20,097 nucleotides of DNA from a virus. The stretch lies in the IMG/VR virus record IMGVR_UViG_3300035162_001546, positions 1 through 20,097 of that record, one strand, 5' to 3'. Below, in pieces: positions 10,914 to 17,766 of the stretch. Position 1 is the first letter of the stretch; every line of letters begins with the position of its first letter. A program made the translations under genes and the position numbers. The notes under the pieces were generated by a model. That model was not told the origin of the DNA. It did not search any database and saw only the letters and a program-made list of their open reading frames with translations.

Positions 10914-11074
10914 AGATGGCAGTTGAAGTTGCTAGAGGACTGGCCAAAGAAATCCTCTTGAAGGAGAGGTCTCTCAATGATGCAGCCTCATACTTGAATG
11001 AGCTGACAAAGATCCCAGTGTCATCGACATGGGACATGGTATACAGAGAGGTTGCTAAACTTAGAAAGGAATAA
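10910..11074 (+). CDS. Small helical protein of unknown function (54 aa)
   Basis: A 54-residue protein starting MKMAVEVARGLAKEILLKER, continuing SLNDAASYLNELTKIPVSST and ending YREVAKLRKE. Two helices around 'ASYLNELTKIPVSSTWDMVY' could be a small winged-helix-like or helix-turn-helix unit (SLNDAASYLNELTKIPVSS), which would make it a candidate DNA-binding regulator. This is a weak inference. The ATG at 10910 is preferred over an in-frame ATG at 10865 because GGGGAGGAAAACAA precedes it and it overlaps the previous stop. Confidence 0.6.
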   Translation: MKMAVEVARGLAKEILLKERSLNDAASYLNELTKIPVSSTWDMVYREVAKLRKE

Positions 11075-11077
11075 ACA

Positions 11078-11194
11078 ATGCACAAAGCTTTTATAAAGTT
11101 CTTTGTAGATCTTTACGAGAAGGCTAAAGTTTTAAGTCAAGAGGTTGATCCTCACATTAGTGTTGACAGGATTAAGATAGATCTGGAGGTTTAA
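11078..11194 (+). CDS. Microprotein of unknown function (38 aa)
   Basis: A 38-codon frame beginning MHKAFIKFFVDLYEKAKVLS and ending VDRIKIDLEV. The N-terminal helix is amphipathic and aromatic-rich. It is preceded by TTAGAAAGGAATAAACA, in which the AAG GAA TAA of the previous gene's end is part of the site. The next gene begins directly after its TAA. The strong start signal and exact fit between neighbours support it, though it is very short. Confidence 0.55.
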   Translation: MHKAFIKFFVDLYEKAKVLSQEVDPHISVDRIKIDLEV

Positions 11195-11392
11195 ATGGTT
11201 GTTGGGAAGAGCTGTTGGGTCAGCAAGAAACTGTTGGCTGTTTGTGTTATTGGTTTCGTGTCAATGTTTCTAACATTATTGACAGTGGAATTTATGGTTG
11301 GGTGTGGGGAGAAGACATACCACAAAGATAGAACTTGGGAAACTAATACTTGTGTTTTCCTTCCACATGAAGTAAAGAGAGGGGAGTGGTGA
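11195..11392 (+). CDS. Single-pass membrane protein, unknown function (65 aa)
   Basis: A 65-residue protein. A short basic N-terminus (VVGKSCWVSKK) precedes a hydrophobic segment of about 22 residues (LLAVCVIGFVSMFLTLLTVE and following), which predicts one transmembrane helix. The remainder (CGEKTYHKDRTWETNTCVFL) has two cysteines and would probably face the periplasm, although topology is not certain. The ATG follows the preceding TAA directly, with TCTGGAGGTTTAA as ribosome binding site. A small membrane protein early in infection could be a superinfection-exclusion or lysis factor. There is no specific motif for either. Confidence 0.65.
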   Translation: MVVGKSCWVSKKLLAVCVIGFVSMFLTLLTVEFMVGCGEKTYHKDRTWETNTCVFLPHEVKRGEW

Positions 11393-11393
11393 G

Positions 11394-11480
11394 TTGCTAG
11401 CTCGTTGTAACAGATGTAGATTGTCTCGACTTTCAAGCATAAGGCATACCTCAAGCAACTTACCCCTCCCTAAAACTTAG
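11394..11480 (+). CDS. Possible microprotein with TTG start (28 aa)
   Basis: A 28-codon frame that would start at TTG and read (M)LARCNRCRLSRLSSIRHTSS before NLPLPKT. GAGAGGGGAGTGGTGAG lies just upstream, it follows the previous stop closely, and it ends one base before the terminator stem. It contains a CNRC knuckle and many basic residues. Against it are the non-ATG start and tiny size, so it may be only the untranslated 3' part of the transcript. Confidence 0.25.
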   Translation: MLARCNRCRLSRLSSIRHTSSNLPLPKT

Positions 11481-11503
11481 CCCTCGAAAGAGGGTTTCTT
11501 TTT
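11481..11503 (+). terminator. Rho-independent terminator of the P3 cluster
   Basis: CCCTC (11481-11485), GAAA tetraloop, GAGGG (11490-11494), then TTTCTTTTT (11495-11503). The stem can be extended by a G-T and an A-T pair. It separates the small-gene cluster from the packaging genes. Confidence 0.9.
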
Positions 11504-11569
11504 GCTTAATTAAAAGTAATAATGCTAACAGTTATTTCCAGCTAACCACTGCAATGAGGTTGAGGCATT
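11504..11569 (+). other. Leader of the packaging/structural genes, possible late promoter
   Basis: Between the terminator and the first structural gene there are 66 AT-rich bases. TTTCTT within the terminator tail and TAATAA at about 11515-11520 could form a poor -35/-10 pair, but the match is weak and does not resemble P1-P3. A ribosome binding site GAGGTTGAGG precedes the ATG at 11570. If late transcription is turned on by another factor, its site should be here. Confidence 0.3.
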
Positions 11570-12178
11570 ATGAAAACACCAGATGAGAAACCCAAAAAGG
11601 GCCGTCCACGCAAGCACCCAGTCAAAGAAGACCACGGTGTTGTTGTTAAGAGACCAGTTAAGAATGGGCCTAAGTTCAATCCTGATTCAATGTTGAGAAC
11701 AAAAGAAGAGCCAAAGGGCTGGGATGGTAGGTTCAAAAGTGTTGAGCCAGCTGTCCACCAGAAGCCAGCAAGGACTAGCAGATATAAGTGGAACCACCCA
11801 GCAACTATCAACTGGATCATGGGACAGGCTGACCCTGTCGGCTTCCTCGCTGCAGTCATGCAAGGCAAAGAGATCTTCCCAGTGTATGCAAAAGACCCTG
11901 ACGGCTTGGCAACAAAGGCTGGCAACATTTCTGCTGACCCAGAGCTTCGGGTCATGGCTGCAAAAACTTTGTTAGCTAAATGCATCCCAGATTTAAAGGC
12001 TGTTGAAATCACAGCGCAGATCGAAACAAGAAAGGTTCTGGATATCTCCAGATTAGATGACAATGACCTCACCACAATTGAACGAGTTCTTGAACACGCT
12101 GTCATTGAGTCAAGTGAGAGCGGAGAAGATGAGGAGATCTCTGAAGGAATTTACCAAGGGATGCTGGCCGACAATTGA
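11570..12178 (+). CDS. Putative terminase small subunit (202 aa)
   Basis: A 202-residue protein directly upstream of, and overlapping by 50 bases, the large terminase gene, the usual place for the DNA-recognition subunit of the packaging motor. The N-terminal KPKKGRPRKHPVKE contains a GRP core like an AT-hook and would contact DNA. A globular central part follows (NHPATINWIMGQADPVGFLA, then DPELRVMAAKTLLAKCIPDL, typical of small terminase-like phage proteins), then a helical and very acidic C-terminus (VIESSESGEDEEISEGI) that may bind TerL. No direct sequence motif proves the assignment, so context carries much of it. Confidence 0.6.
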   Translation: MKTPDEKPKKGRPRKHPVKEDHGVVVKRPVKNGPKFNPDSMLRTKEEPKGWDGRFKSVEPAVHQKPARTSRYKWNHPATINWIMGQADPVGFLAAVMQGKEIFPVYAKDPDGLATKAGNISADPELRVMAAKTLLAKCIPDLKAVEITAQIETRKVLDISRLDDNDLTTIERVLEHAVIESSESGEDEEISEGIYQGMLADN

Positions 12179-13568
12179 ACCTGCCAGTAACTTTGTTGAC
12201 AACTGGCACATAGATGCAATCAGTGATCACCTGCAAGCTGTTGTCGAAGGTGACATCAAACGACTGATCATTAACATTCCACCACGACACATGAAATCAA
12301 TCTCTGTTGCTGTTGCTCTTCCTGCTTGGACTTGGACTGTGCAACCTGCCAAGAAATTCCTGTTTGCGTCTTATGCCTCGTCTCTTTCGATTCGTGATTC
12401 AGTTAAGTGTCGGAGGCTTGTCGAAAGCCCTTGGTACAAAGAACACTTCGGTGAGATGTTTAAGTTGACTGGTGACCAGAACCAGAAGCAACGGTTTGAA
12501 AACGACAAGACTGGCCAGAGAATAGCAACGTCAGTAGATGGTGCGCTGACTGGTGAAGGTGGAGACATCATTGTCATTGATGATCCGCACAATGTCCGTG
12601 AAGCTGACTCGTCAACTGTTAGACAGGGAGTTCTTGAGTGGTGGGATCAGGCAATGCAGTCTCGCCTCAACGATCCAAAGACAGGTGCATTCGTTATTAT
12701 TATGCAGCGTGTCCACGAGAATGATTTGACTGGGCACATATTAGCAAACGAACACGAGGACTGGGATCACCTCTGCCTTCCTGCTCGTTATGAGGTTGGA
12801 CATCCGACACCAGTAAGGTCGAGCCTTTATTTCACAGATCCAAGAACAGAAGAAAATGAGCTTCTCTGGCCAGAAAGAGTAGATGATAATACGTTGTCAA
12901 ACTTAGAGAAGTCCCTTGGCAGTTATGCATCCGCTGGCCAGCTGCAGCAGAGACCAATGCCAAAGGGCGGTGGAATTCTAAGAGCGGAGTGGTGGGTTCC
13001 TTGGGAGAAAGAATCTCTGCCAGACATCGAATATGTCATCCAGTCATGGGACACAGCCTTCAGCACAAAAGAAAAAAGCTCTTATTCGGCGCGAACCACA
13101 TGGGGAGTGTTTAAGAAAGACGGCCAGATAAATGCCATAGTATTGGATATGTGGTATGACCGTGTCACCTACCCAGAGCTTCGTCGTATAGCTCAAGAAT
13201 CATATTATGAGTACGAACCTGATGCGGTATTGATTGAAAAGAAAGCCTCTGGCCAGAGTTTGCTTCAAGATTTGCGTATGGCTGGCATCCCTGTGCTTGA
13301 GTATTCGCCTGACAGAGACAAGGAAGCTCGTGCCCATGCATCGTCAGCTCTGCTCGAAGATGGAAGAATTTACTTTCCTGCAAATAAAAAATGGGCTAAT
13401 AACTTAATAGACATTTGTGCAGCATTCCCTGCAGGTGATAATGATGATATAGTTGATACCTGCACTCAAGCTTGGCTAAGGCTACGCAAAGGCTGGTTTG
13501 TAACTCATTCTGAAGATTATGAGGATGATGAACAAGAACCTAAAAGAAGGATAAGTATGTATGGCTAG
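12129..13568 (+). CDS. terL: Terminase large subunit, DNA-packaging ATPase/nuclease
   Basis: A 479-residue terminase. ATPase: IINIPPRHMKS at 47-57 (a PPR-x-x-KS type Walker A with Met in place of the usual Gly), ASYASSLSIRDS at 80-91, DIIVIDDPHNV at 146-156 (Walker B), and VIIMQRVHENDLTGHI at 189-204 (coupling motif). Nuclease, RNase H fold: QSWDTAF at 305-311, IEKKASGQSLLQDL near 370-385 and DNDDIVDT near 436-443, which supply the acidic metal ligands. It should translocate phage DNA into the prohead and cut it. I chose the ATG at 12129 (GCGGAGAAG just upstream). An in-frame ATG at 12057 would add 24 unrelated residues. The last 8 bases overlap the portal gene. Confidence 0.95.
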   Translation: MRRSLKEFTKGCWPTIEPASNFVDNWHIDAISDHLQAVVEGDIKRLIINIPPRHMKSISVAVALPAWTWTVQPAKKFLFASYASSLSIRDSVKCRRLVESPWYKEHFGEMFKLTGDQNQKQRFENDKTGQRIATSVDGALTGEGGDIIVIDDPHNVREADSSTVRQGVLEWWDQAMQSRLNDPKTGAFVIIMQRVHENDLTGHILANEHEDWDHLCLPARYEVGHPTPVRSSLYFTDPRTEENELLWPERVDDNTLSNLEKSLGSYASAGQLQQRPMPKGGGILRAEWWVPWEKESLPDIEYVIQSWDTAFSTKEKSSYSARTTWGVFKKDGQINAIVLDMWYDRVTYPELRRIAQESYYEYEPDAVLIEKKASGQSLLQDLRMAGIPVLEYSPDRDKEARAHASSALLEDGRIYFPANKKWANNLIDICAAFPAGDNDDIVDTCTQAWLRLRKGWFVTHSEDYEDDEQEPKRRISMYG

Positions 13569-16005
13569 ATCTCCTGTTCCTGTTGTTGATGTTCCATTTG
13601 CTGAAGGTGCTCCCATTGACAGCCTTGAGGTTGAGCAGTTTGGTGATGATGAGGTTTTAATTGGAGATCCAAATTCTGATGTAGTTGATGAGCCAGACAA
13701 TGAGTTTGATTCAAACTTAGCTGAAGTCATTGATGAGAAAGAGCTGAATGCTATTGCCTCTCAATTGATCAGCAACTTCAACACAGACAAGAGTGCAAGG
13801 TCTGAGTGGGAAGAGCGTTACAAGAGTGGCCTAAAAACTTTAGATCCTGACGGTGGGATGGATGAAGCTGAAGATGCTCGTGCCTCTCGTGGCCTGAGTG
13901 TTGTTGTTCATCCGTTGATTGCAGAAGCTGCAACTCAATTCAATGCTCGTGCAATCGCTGAACTTTATCCAGCTGGTGGCCCAGTCAAGACAACTATCAT
14001 TGGCGAATCAGACGAAGAGACAGAAGACCAAGCTCGTCGTGTCCGTGACTTTATGAATTACCAGATCACTCAGGAGATGCCCGAATACTTCCCTGACTTA
14101 GATCAGATGCTCTTCCACTTGCCATTGATTGGCCAGACATTTAAGAAGGTCTGGTGGGATGCAAACCTAGATAGACAGTGCTCACAATTCGTTAAGGCTG
14201 AAGACTTCATTGTCGCGCCCGAAAGCAAAGACCTCTACACCTCGCCACGATACACTCAAATTATACGGATACCAAAGAACGATTATAACAGATATGTGCA
14301 ATCTGGTTGGTATATCCCTGTCGATTATTCTGGTGGCGGCAGTGACTTGTCAGATGATGTCTCAGCTGAGATCGAAGGCGTTGATGCCTATGGAGATGAT
14401 GCTGAAGATGAAGTAATGAACTTGCTGGAGATGCACGTTTACGAAAGTTTTGAGGGCATTGATGGCGCTAGTAATTTAGATGATGATGATGAGAACGAGA
14501 ACATTGTCGCTCTTCCTTATGTAATCACGATTGACTATGATTCTGAAAAAGTAATTAGCATTCGTCGTAACTGGTCAGAGGACGATGAAAAGAAACTAAG
14601 GCGCGACTGGTTTGTCAGTTACAAATTCCTCCCTGGTCTTGGGTTCTATGGCTTCGGCCTGTATCACATTATTGGTGGCCTTGGCAAAGCATCGACAGGT
14701 GCTCTTCGTGCACTGCTTGATTCTGCTGCGTTTGCAAATATGCAGGGTGGCTTCAAGCTGAAGGGCCGTGTTGCTGGTGGTGAGATTGATGTCAGCCCAG
14801 GGGAATTTATTGACCTAGATGCAACAGTCGATGACGTTAAGAAAGCTGTCATGCCTCTGCCATTTAAGGAGCCATCTGGTGTTCTGTTCCAGATGCTTGG
14901 ATACATGGCAGAGATTGGCCAGAGGTTTGCATCGACTGCAGACTTGAATGTTGGTGACGTTAATCCCAACGCACCAGTTGGATCGACAGTTGCCCTGATT
15001 GAACAGGGAAGCAAATCATTCTCAGCAATTCACAAGCGTCTGCATTATGCTCAGGGCCAAGAGTTCAAGCTCCTCGCTAAGTTAAATGCAGAGAACCTCC
15101 CTGAGTCATTTGAATTCTCAGTTACAGGCGCAAGCCAAACTATTAATGCTGCTGACTTTGATAAGCGCATTGATGTTGTCCCAGTCAGTGACCCAAACAT
15201 TTTCTCTACAGCTCAACGTATTGCTCAGGCCCAAGCCATTCTTCAGATGGCGCAGTCGGCTCCTGAACTTCACGACAAGTATGAAGCCTACAAAAGAATG
15301 TATGAGGCAATCCGTGTCCCCAACATTGATGAGATCCTTGAAAAGCCTGATGAGGCTGTGAGGCTTGACCCCATTGATGAGAACATGGGCGTTATGTATG
15401 GCAGAGGGATCAAAGCTTTCTCAGACCAAGACCACGAATCTCACATTGCAGTTCACACTCAGTTTCTTGCTGATCCGTCACTTGGCGGTTCGCCAATGGT
15501 GAAGGCTGTGCAGCCAGCATTAATTGCTCACATTGCTGAACACGTTGCCCTGTTATATCGCAGTCGTATGCAAGCAAGCATTGGAGTTGGGTTGCCAGAG
15601 CTTCCTGACTTGAGAAATCCTAAGTTCAAGTTTGACGAGATCGATCCACAGCTAGACTTAACGATCAGCCAGCGAGCTGCACAAGTTGTCCAGCAAGCGC
15701 CAATCATGCAAGAAATTCGTGGCCTGATTCCAGAGGGCCAAGGCGATAACAATCCACTACAATATGCACAGCAGTTAGCTAAGATGGAATCTGAAGCTTT
15801 ACAGGCTCGAACTCAGGCAGACATCCAAGCAACTCAGGCCAAGGCAAAGACAAGTATTGAGATTGATAAAGCCAAGGCAAAGAATGATATGCAGATAGCT
15901 GCAGCAAAAGTTCAGGCAGACTTACAGTCAAAGAACCAGAAGCTTCAGGCTGACCTTGAACTAGAACGACAAAAACAAATAATGGAGATCCAGAAAGATG
16001 GCTGA
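13561..16005 (+). CDS. Portal protein, P22-like
   Basis: An 814-residue protein placed right after TerL, as expected for the portal. It resembles the P22-like portal family: an acidic N-terminal extension of about 65 residues, then SEWEERYKSGLKTLD, an AEAATQFNARAIAELYPAGG segment, YFPDLDQMLFHLPLIGQTFKKVWW, a FIVAPES strand, and a long central part with VHVYESFE-like strands and LPLPFKEPSGVLFQMLGYMA around 430-450. The last 75 residues are a heptad-rich helix (AKAKTSIEIDKAKAKNDMQI and following), longer than needed for the ring and consistent with a C-terminal barrel. Twelve copies should form the vertex channel for DNA. The C-terminus overlaps the next gene by 8 bases. Confidence 0.9.
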   Translation: MARSPVPVVDVPFAEGAPIDSLEVEQFGDDEVLIGDPNSDVVDEPDNEFDSNLAEVIDEKELNAIASQLISNFNTDKSARSEWEERYKSGLKTLDPDGGMDEAEDARASRGLSVVVHPLIAEAATQFNARAIAELYPAGGPVKTTIIGESDEETEDQARRVRDFMNYQITQEMPEYFPDLDQMLFHLPLIGQTFKKVWWDANLDRQCSQFVKAEDFIVAPESKDLYTSPRYTQIIRIPKNDYNRYVQSGWYIPVDYSGGGSDLSDDVSAEIEGVDAYGDDAEDEVMNLLEMHVYESFEGIDGASNLDDDDENENIVALPYVITIDYDSEKVISIRRNWSEDDEKKLRRDWFVSYKFLPGLGFYGFGLYHIIGGLGKASTGALRALLDSAAFANMQGGFKLKGRVAGGEIDVSPGEFIDLDATVDDVKKAVMPLPFKEPSGVLFQMLGYMAEIGQRFASTADLNVGDVNPNAPVGSTVALIEQGSKSFSAIHKRLHYAQGQEFKLLAKLNAENLPESFEFSVTGASQTINAADFDKRIDVVPVSDPNIFSTAQRIAQAQAILQMAQSAPELHDKYEAYKRMYEAIRVPNIDEILEKPDEAVRLDPIDENMGVMYGRGIKAFSDQDHESHIAVHTQFLADPSLGGSPMVKAVQPALIAHIAEHVALLYRSRMQASIGVGLPELPDLRNPKFKFDEIDPQLDLTISQRAAQVVQQAPIMQEIRGLIPEGQGDNNPLQYAQQLAKMESEALQARTQADIQATQAKAKTSIEIDKAKAKNDMQIAAAKVQADLQSKNQKLQADLELERQKQIMEIQKDG

Positions 16006-16405
16006 GTTTACACCAGAAGAACTAGCGACAATAAATGAGATAATGCGCCAACAGTCTGGAGCAGCGACAACTCCTGAAGAAATGCAAATGCAGATGATGC
16101 AGATGCAACCAGTCCAACCTCAAAACTTTGGGGCACTTCCTCCTAAAGAATCAGGGGCAGCGACAACTCCTGAAGAAATGCAGATGCGTCAGCAACAACA
16201 ACCATCTCAAAATATGCAAGGCGAGCAAGGCAAGGCTCAATACCTCCAGCAACAAATTGAAGCTATCCGTTCAAGAATGGGTGGCGGTGCACCTCAAACT
16301 GGTTCACAACGTGTCATGGATGCAATGGGCACACTCCCTCCACAACAAGGTGCAATGACTCCCGAAGAGATGCAACAATTACAAATGATGAGAGGACAAC
16401 GCTAA
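15998..16405 (+). CDS. Gln/Met-rich protein with internal repeat (135 aa)
   Basis: A 135-residue, low-complexity protein dominated by Gln, Met, Pro and Glu. SGAATTPEEMQM occurs twice (about residues 20-31 and 52-63), with a weaker AMTPEEMQQLQMM near the end. The two strong copies are also near-identical in DNA. The middle contains a likely helix AQYLQQQIEAIRSRMGG. It is probably largely disordered. Its place between portal and the next structural genes suggests a head-assembly factor such as a scaffold or portal-associated protein. This is inference only, and it is too short for a typical scaffold. Confidence 0.7.
   Translation: MAEFTPEELATINEIMRQQSGAATTPEEMQMQMMQMQPVQPQNFGALPPKESGAATTPEEMQMRQQQQPSQNMQGEQGKAQYLQQQIEAIRSRMGGGAPQTGSQRVMDAMGTLPPQQGAMTPEEMQQLQMMRGQR
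16061..16086 (+). repeat. In-frame direct repeat, copy 1
   Basis: A 26-base block (GCAGCGACAACTCC through GAAATGCA) identical to 16157-16182, 96 bases away, encoding AATTPEEMQ. The 96-base spacing is exactly 32 codons, so the reading frame is kept. Identity at the DNA level suggests a fairly recent duplication or gene-conversion event. Confidence 0.85.
16157..16182 (+). repeat. In-frame direct repeat, copy 2
   Basis: Second copy of the 26-base block at 16061-16086, in the same frame of the Gln/Met-rich gene. Confidence 0.85.
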
Positions 16406-16698
16406 TGGCTGAAATTAATGTAGAGAACATGGAAGACAACGCAGAACTTTTCATGGAGAAGATGGGCTTTGCCCACGACACAGAAGGCGTTGAACTCTCT
16501 GATGACCAGCTCGTAAACTTCCTTATGATCTGTCACCAAATGGAATATGGCATTGGTGAAGAAGAGGAAGAAGAAGAAATGCACGAAGACGAAGGCATGA
16601 AGGTCAAAGTTATCAAGATGCATGATGGCGGTGACATGAAGTCAATGATGGATGACTTGCTTGGTCACGGTGGCCCGAAAGTCGAAGACAGATACTAA
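16405..16698 (+). CDS. Acidic protein of unknown function (97 aa)
   Basis: A 97-residue acidic protein. An N-terminal helical part (AELFMEKMGFAHDTEGVEL, LVNFLMICHQME) is followed by an acidic run GIGEEEEEEEMHEDEGM, then a short strand VKVIKMHDGG and DMKSMMDDLLGHGG. Its ATG shares its A with the TAA of the previous gene, and its TAA shares its final A with the ATG of the next, so it is tightly coupled. No family recognised. The charge could balance the very basic proteins encoded directly downstream, for example as a partner in head assembly, but this is speculative. Confidence 0.7.
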   Translation: MAEINVENMEDNAELFMEKMGFAHDTEGVELSDDQLVNFLMICHQMEYGIGEEEEEEEMHEDEGMKVKVIKMHDGGDMKSMMDDLLGHGGPKVEDRY

Positions 16699-16829
16699 TG
16701 CCTGTCCAAAAGGTCAAAGGTGGATATAAGTGGGGCAAGTCTGGAAAGACTTACAAGACCAAAGAGGCTGCAGAGCGTCAAGGTCGAGCCATTTATGCTG
16801 CTGGTTATAAAAAGAAAGGCAAGAAGTAA
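16698..16829 (+). CDS. Lysine-rich microprotein 1 (43 aa)
   Basis: A 43-codon frame: MPVQKVKGGYKWGKSGKTYK followed by TKEAAERQGRAIYAAGYKKK and GKK. The pattern 'VKGGYKWGKSGK-x-Y-x-T-K-x-x-A-x-RQG-x-AIYA-x-G' is a small family I recall in very many marine and environmental phages, encoded between portal and capsid genes, without known function. It looks like a beta-hairpin followed by a helix. TAATG start and a stop directly followed by the next ATG fix its limits. Confidence 0.75.
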   Translation: MPVQKVKGGYKWGKSGKTYKTKEAAERQGRAIYAAGYKKKGKK

Positions 16830-17003
16830 ATGGCAAAACGCCCTGGATTATATGCAAATATCGCTGCAAAGAAGAAACGAATAGCCGCTGGCTCTGGTGA
16901 GAAAATGCGTAAGAAGGGAGCCAAAGGTGCGCCAGACAAAGGTGTATTCAAAAAGATTAAAGCCTCTGAGAAGAAGAAGAAGAAGAAGAAGAAAAAAGGA
17001 TAA
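16830..17003 (+). CDS. Lysine-rich microprotein 2 with oligolysine tail (57 aa)
   Basis: A 57-codon frame starting MAKRPGLYANIAAKKKRIAA and continuing GSGEKMRKKGAKGAPDKGVF, then KKIKASE, nine lysines and Gly. 'MAKRPGLYANI-x-A-K-x-x-RI-x-AGSGEKMRKPG' is another small phage family that I recall from the same neighbourhood in marine phages, of unknown role. The C-terminus is encoded by seven AAG codons and two AAA codons (16971-16997), a microsatellite-like run prone to length changes. The ATG directly follows the previous TAA. Confidence 0.75.
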   Translation: MAKRPGLYANIAAKKKRIAAGSGEKMRKKGAKGAPDKGVFKKIKASEKKKKKKKKKG

Positions 17004-17007
17004 GGCA

Positions 17008-17178
17008 ATGGCCAAAGGTGTGAAGCATTATTTTAAAGACGGTAAGGAGCACAAGGGTGCTACTCACAAAGATGCCAAAGGCAAGGTGATGTCTGGCAAG
17101 ACGCACACAGCTTCAAGCAAATTTTTAGTTCACATGAAAGATTTATCTGACAGAGCCAAGAAAGTTGCAAAAAGGTAA
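17008..17178 (+). CDS. Lysine-rich microprotein 3 (56 aa)
   Basis: A 56-residue basic protein, MAKGVKHYFKDGKEHKGATH then KDAKGKVMSGKTHTASSKFL, ending MKDLSDRAKKVAKR. 'GVKHYFKDG-x-EHKG-x-THK' and 'GKTHT-x-SS-K-x-L' are features of a third small phage family that I recall in the same position. The three consecutive Lys-rich proteins could associate with DNA or stabilise the head, but their function is unknown. The ATG at 17008 has AAAAAAGGATAAGGCA upstream. An in-frame ATG at 16897 lies inside the previous gene and adds an implausible Arg-rich stretch. Confidence 0.75.
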   Translation: MAKGVKHYFKDGKEHKGATHKDAKGKVMSGKTHTASSKFLVHMKDLSDRAKKVAKR

Positions 17179-17184
17179 AATCAA

Positions 17185-17757
17185 ATGATTATTAGATTCC
17201 TCTTAGTTGTTATTGCCCTTGTTGTTTTTAGCTCAACGGCACAGGCAGACCTAACAACGTGCCAAGGCAAATATGCTCTCTGCGCTGCATCGACTTGCCA
17301 GCCAACAGGGAAGACAATTGCCGCTAACAACGGCAACACATACCCAGAAGTTATCTGCAAATGCCCAATCATAGACGGCCAGTCCATTGCCGACACCACT
17401 ATGGGAAATATGCAAGGGTCATGTGATCCAACAGACGATAAACACGTATGGAGTTTATTTGCTCCAAAGAAATATTACCCACAAGAGGCAAGCAACTTCA
17501 GCAAACGGCCAGAAAAGATGGAAGCTGTCGTACAAAAATGCGATGCGAGTCTGAATCAAGGGTTCAATGCCAGCAACTGTTTCAGCTTTAATTGTAAGAT
17601 TGGCCCTGACAACATTGCTATCTGTCGTTGCCCAATGGGACAAGTTCCAGCAAACACAACATTCTTAACAGAGGCAGGGCAAGGCAACCCAGAGGCTTGT
17701 TACCAGCATCCGGTTAGCTTGCCTGTCCAACAAACCATAGAATCCAAAAAAGGGTGA
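17185..17757 (+). CDS. Exported cysteine-rich protein of unknown function (190 aa)
   Basis: A 190-residue protein with a clear Sec signal peptide: MIIR, a hydrophobic core FLLVVIALVVF and cleavage after AQA at residue 21. The mature part has twelve cysteines (26, 33, 38, 58, 60, 80, 119, 132, 137, 147, 149 and 172), an even number that fits disulfide bonding in the periplasm or outside the cell. CKCP at 58-61 and CRCP at 147-150 are followed by similar stretches and may reflect two related halves. 'YPEVICKCPIIDGQSIAD' with 'GNMQGSC' and 'VWSLF' resembles secreted bacterial proteins of unknown function, so host origin is possible. Export is unusual in a structural gene block, so it could be a moron gene or a periplasmic factor. 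Confidence 0.75.
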   Translation: MIIRFLLVVIALVVFSSTAQADLTTCQGKYALCAASTCQPTGKTIAANNGNTYPEVICKCPIIDGQSIADTTMGNMQGSCDPTDDKHVWSLFAPKKYYPQEASNFSKRPEKMEAVVQKCDASLNQGFNASNCFSFNCKIGPDNIAICRCPMGQVPANTTFLTEAGQGNPEACYQHPVSLPVQQTIESKKG

Positions 17758-17766
17758 TGACTTTAA

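Noticed and set aside
11542-12105. Long minus-strand frame opposite the small terminase gene
   Set aside because: It lies antisense to a well-supported gene with its own ribosome binding site, has a low-complexity unlikely composition (many Ser, Leu, Pro) and no start signal. It is a shadow of codon use on the plus strand.
16971-16997. AAG run as a regulatory or mobile-element feature
   Set aside because: It is simply the oligolysine-coding 3' end of a real gene. No insertion-sequence ends or target duplications are seen anywhere in the window.
16402-17008. Minus-strand frames opposite the acidic and Lys-rich genes with Phe runs
   Set aside because: They are the antisense of GAA/AAG codon runs (poly-Phe), with no ribosome binding sites.
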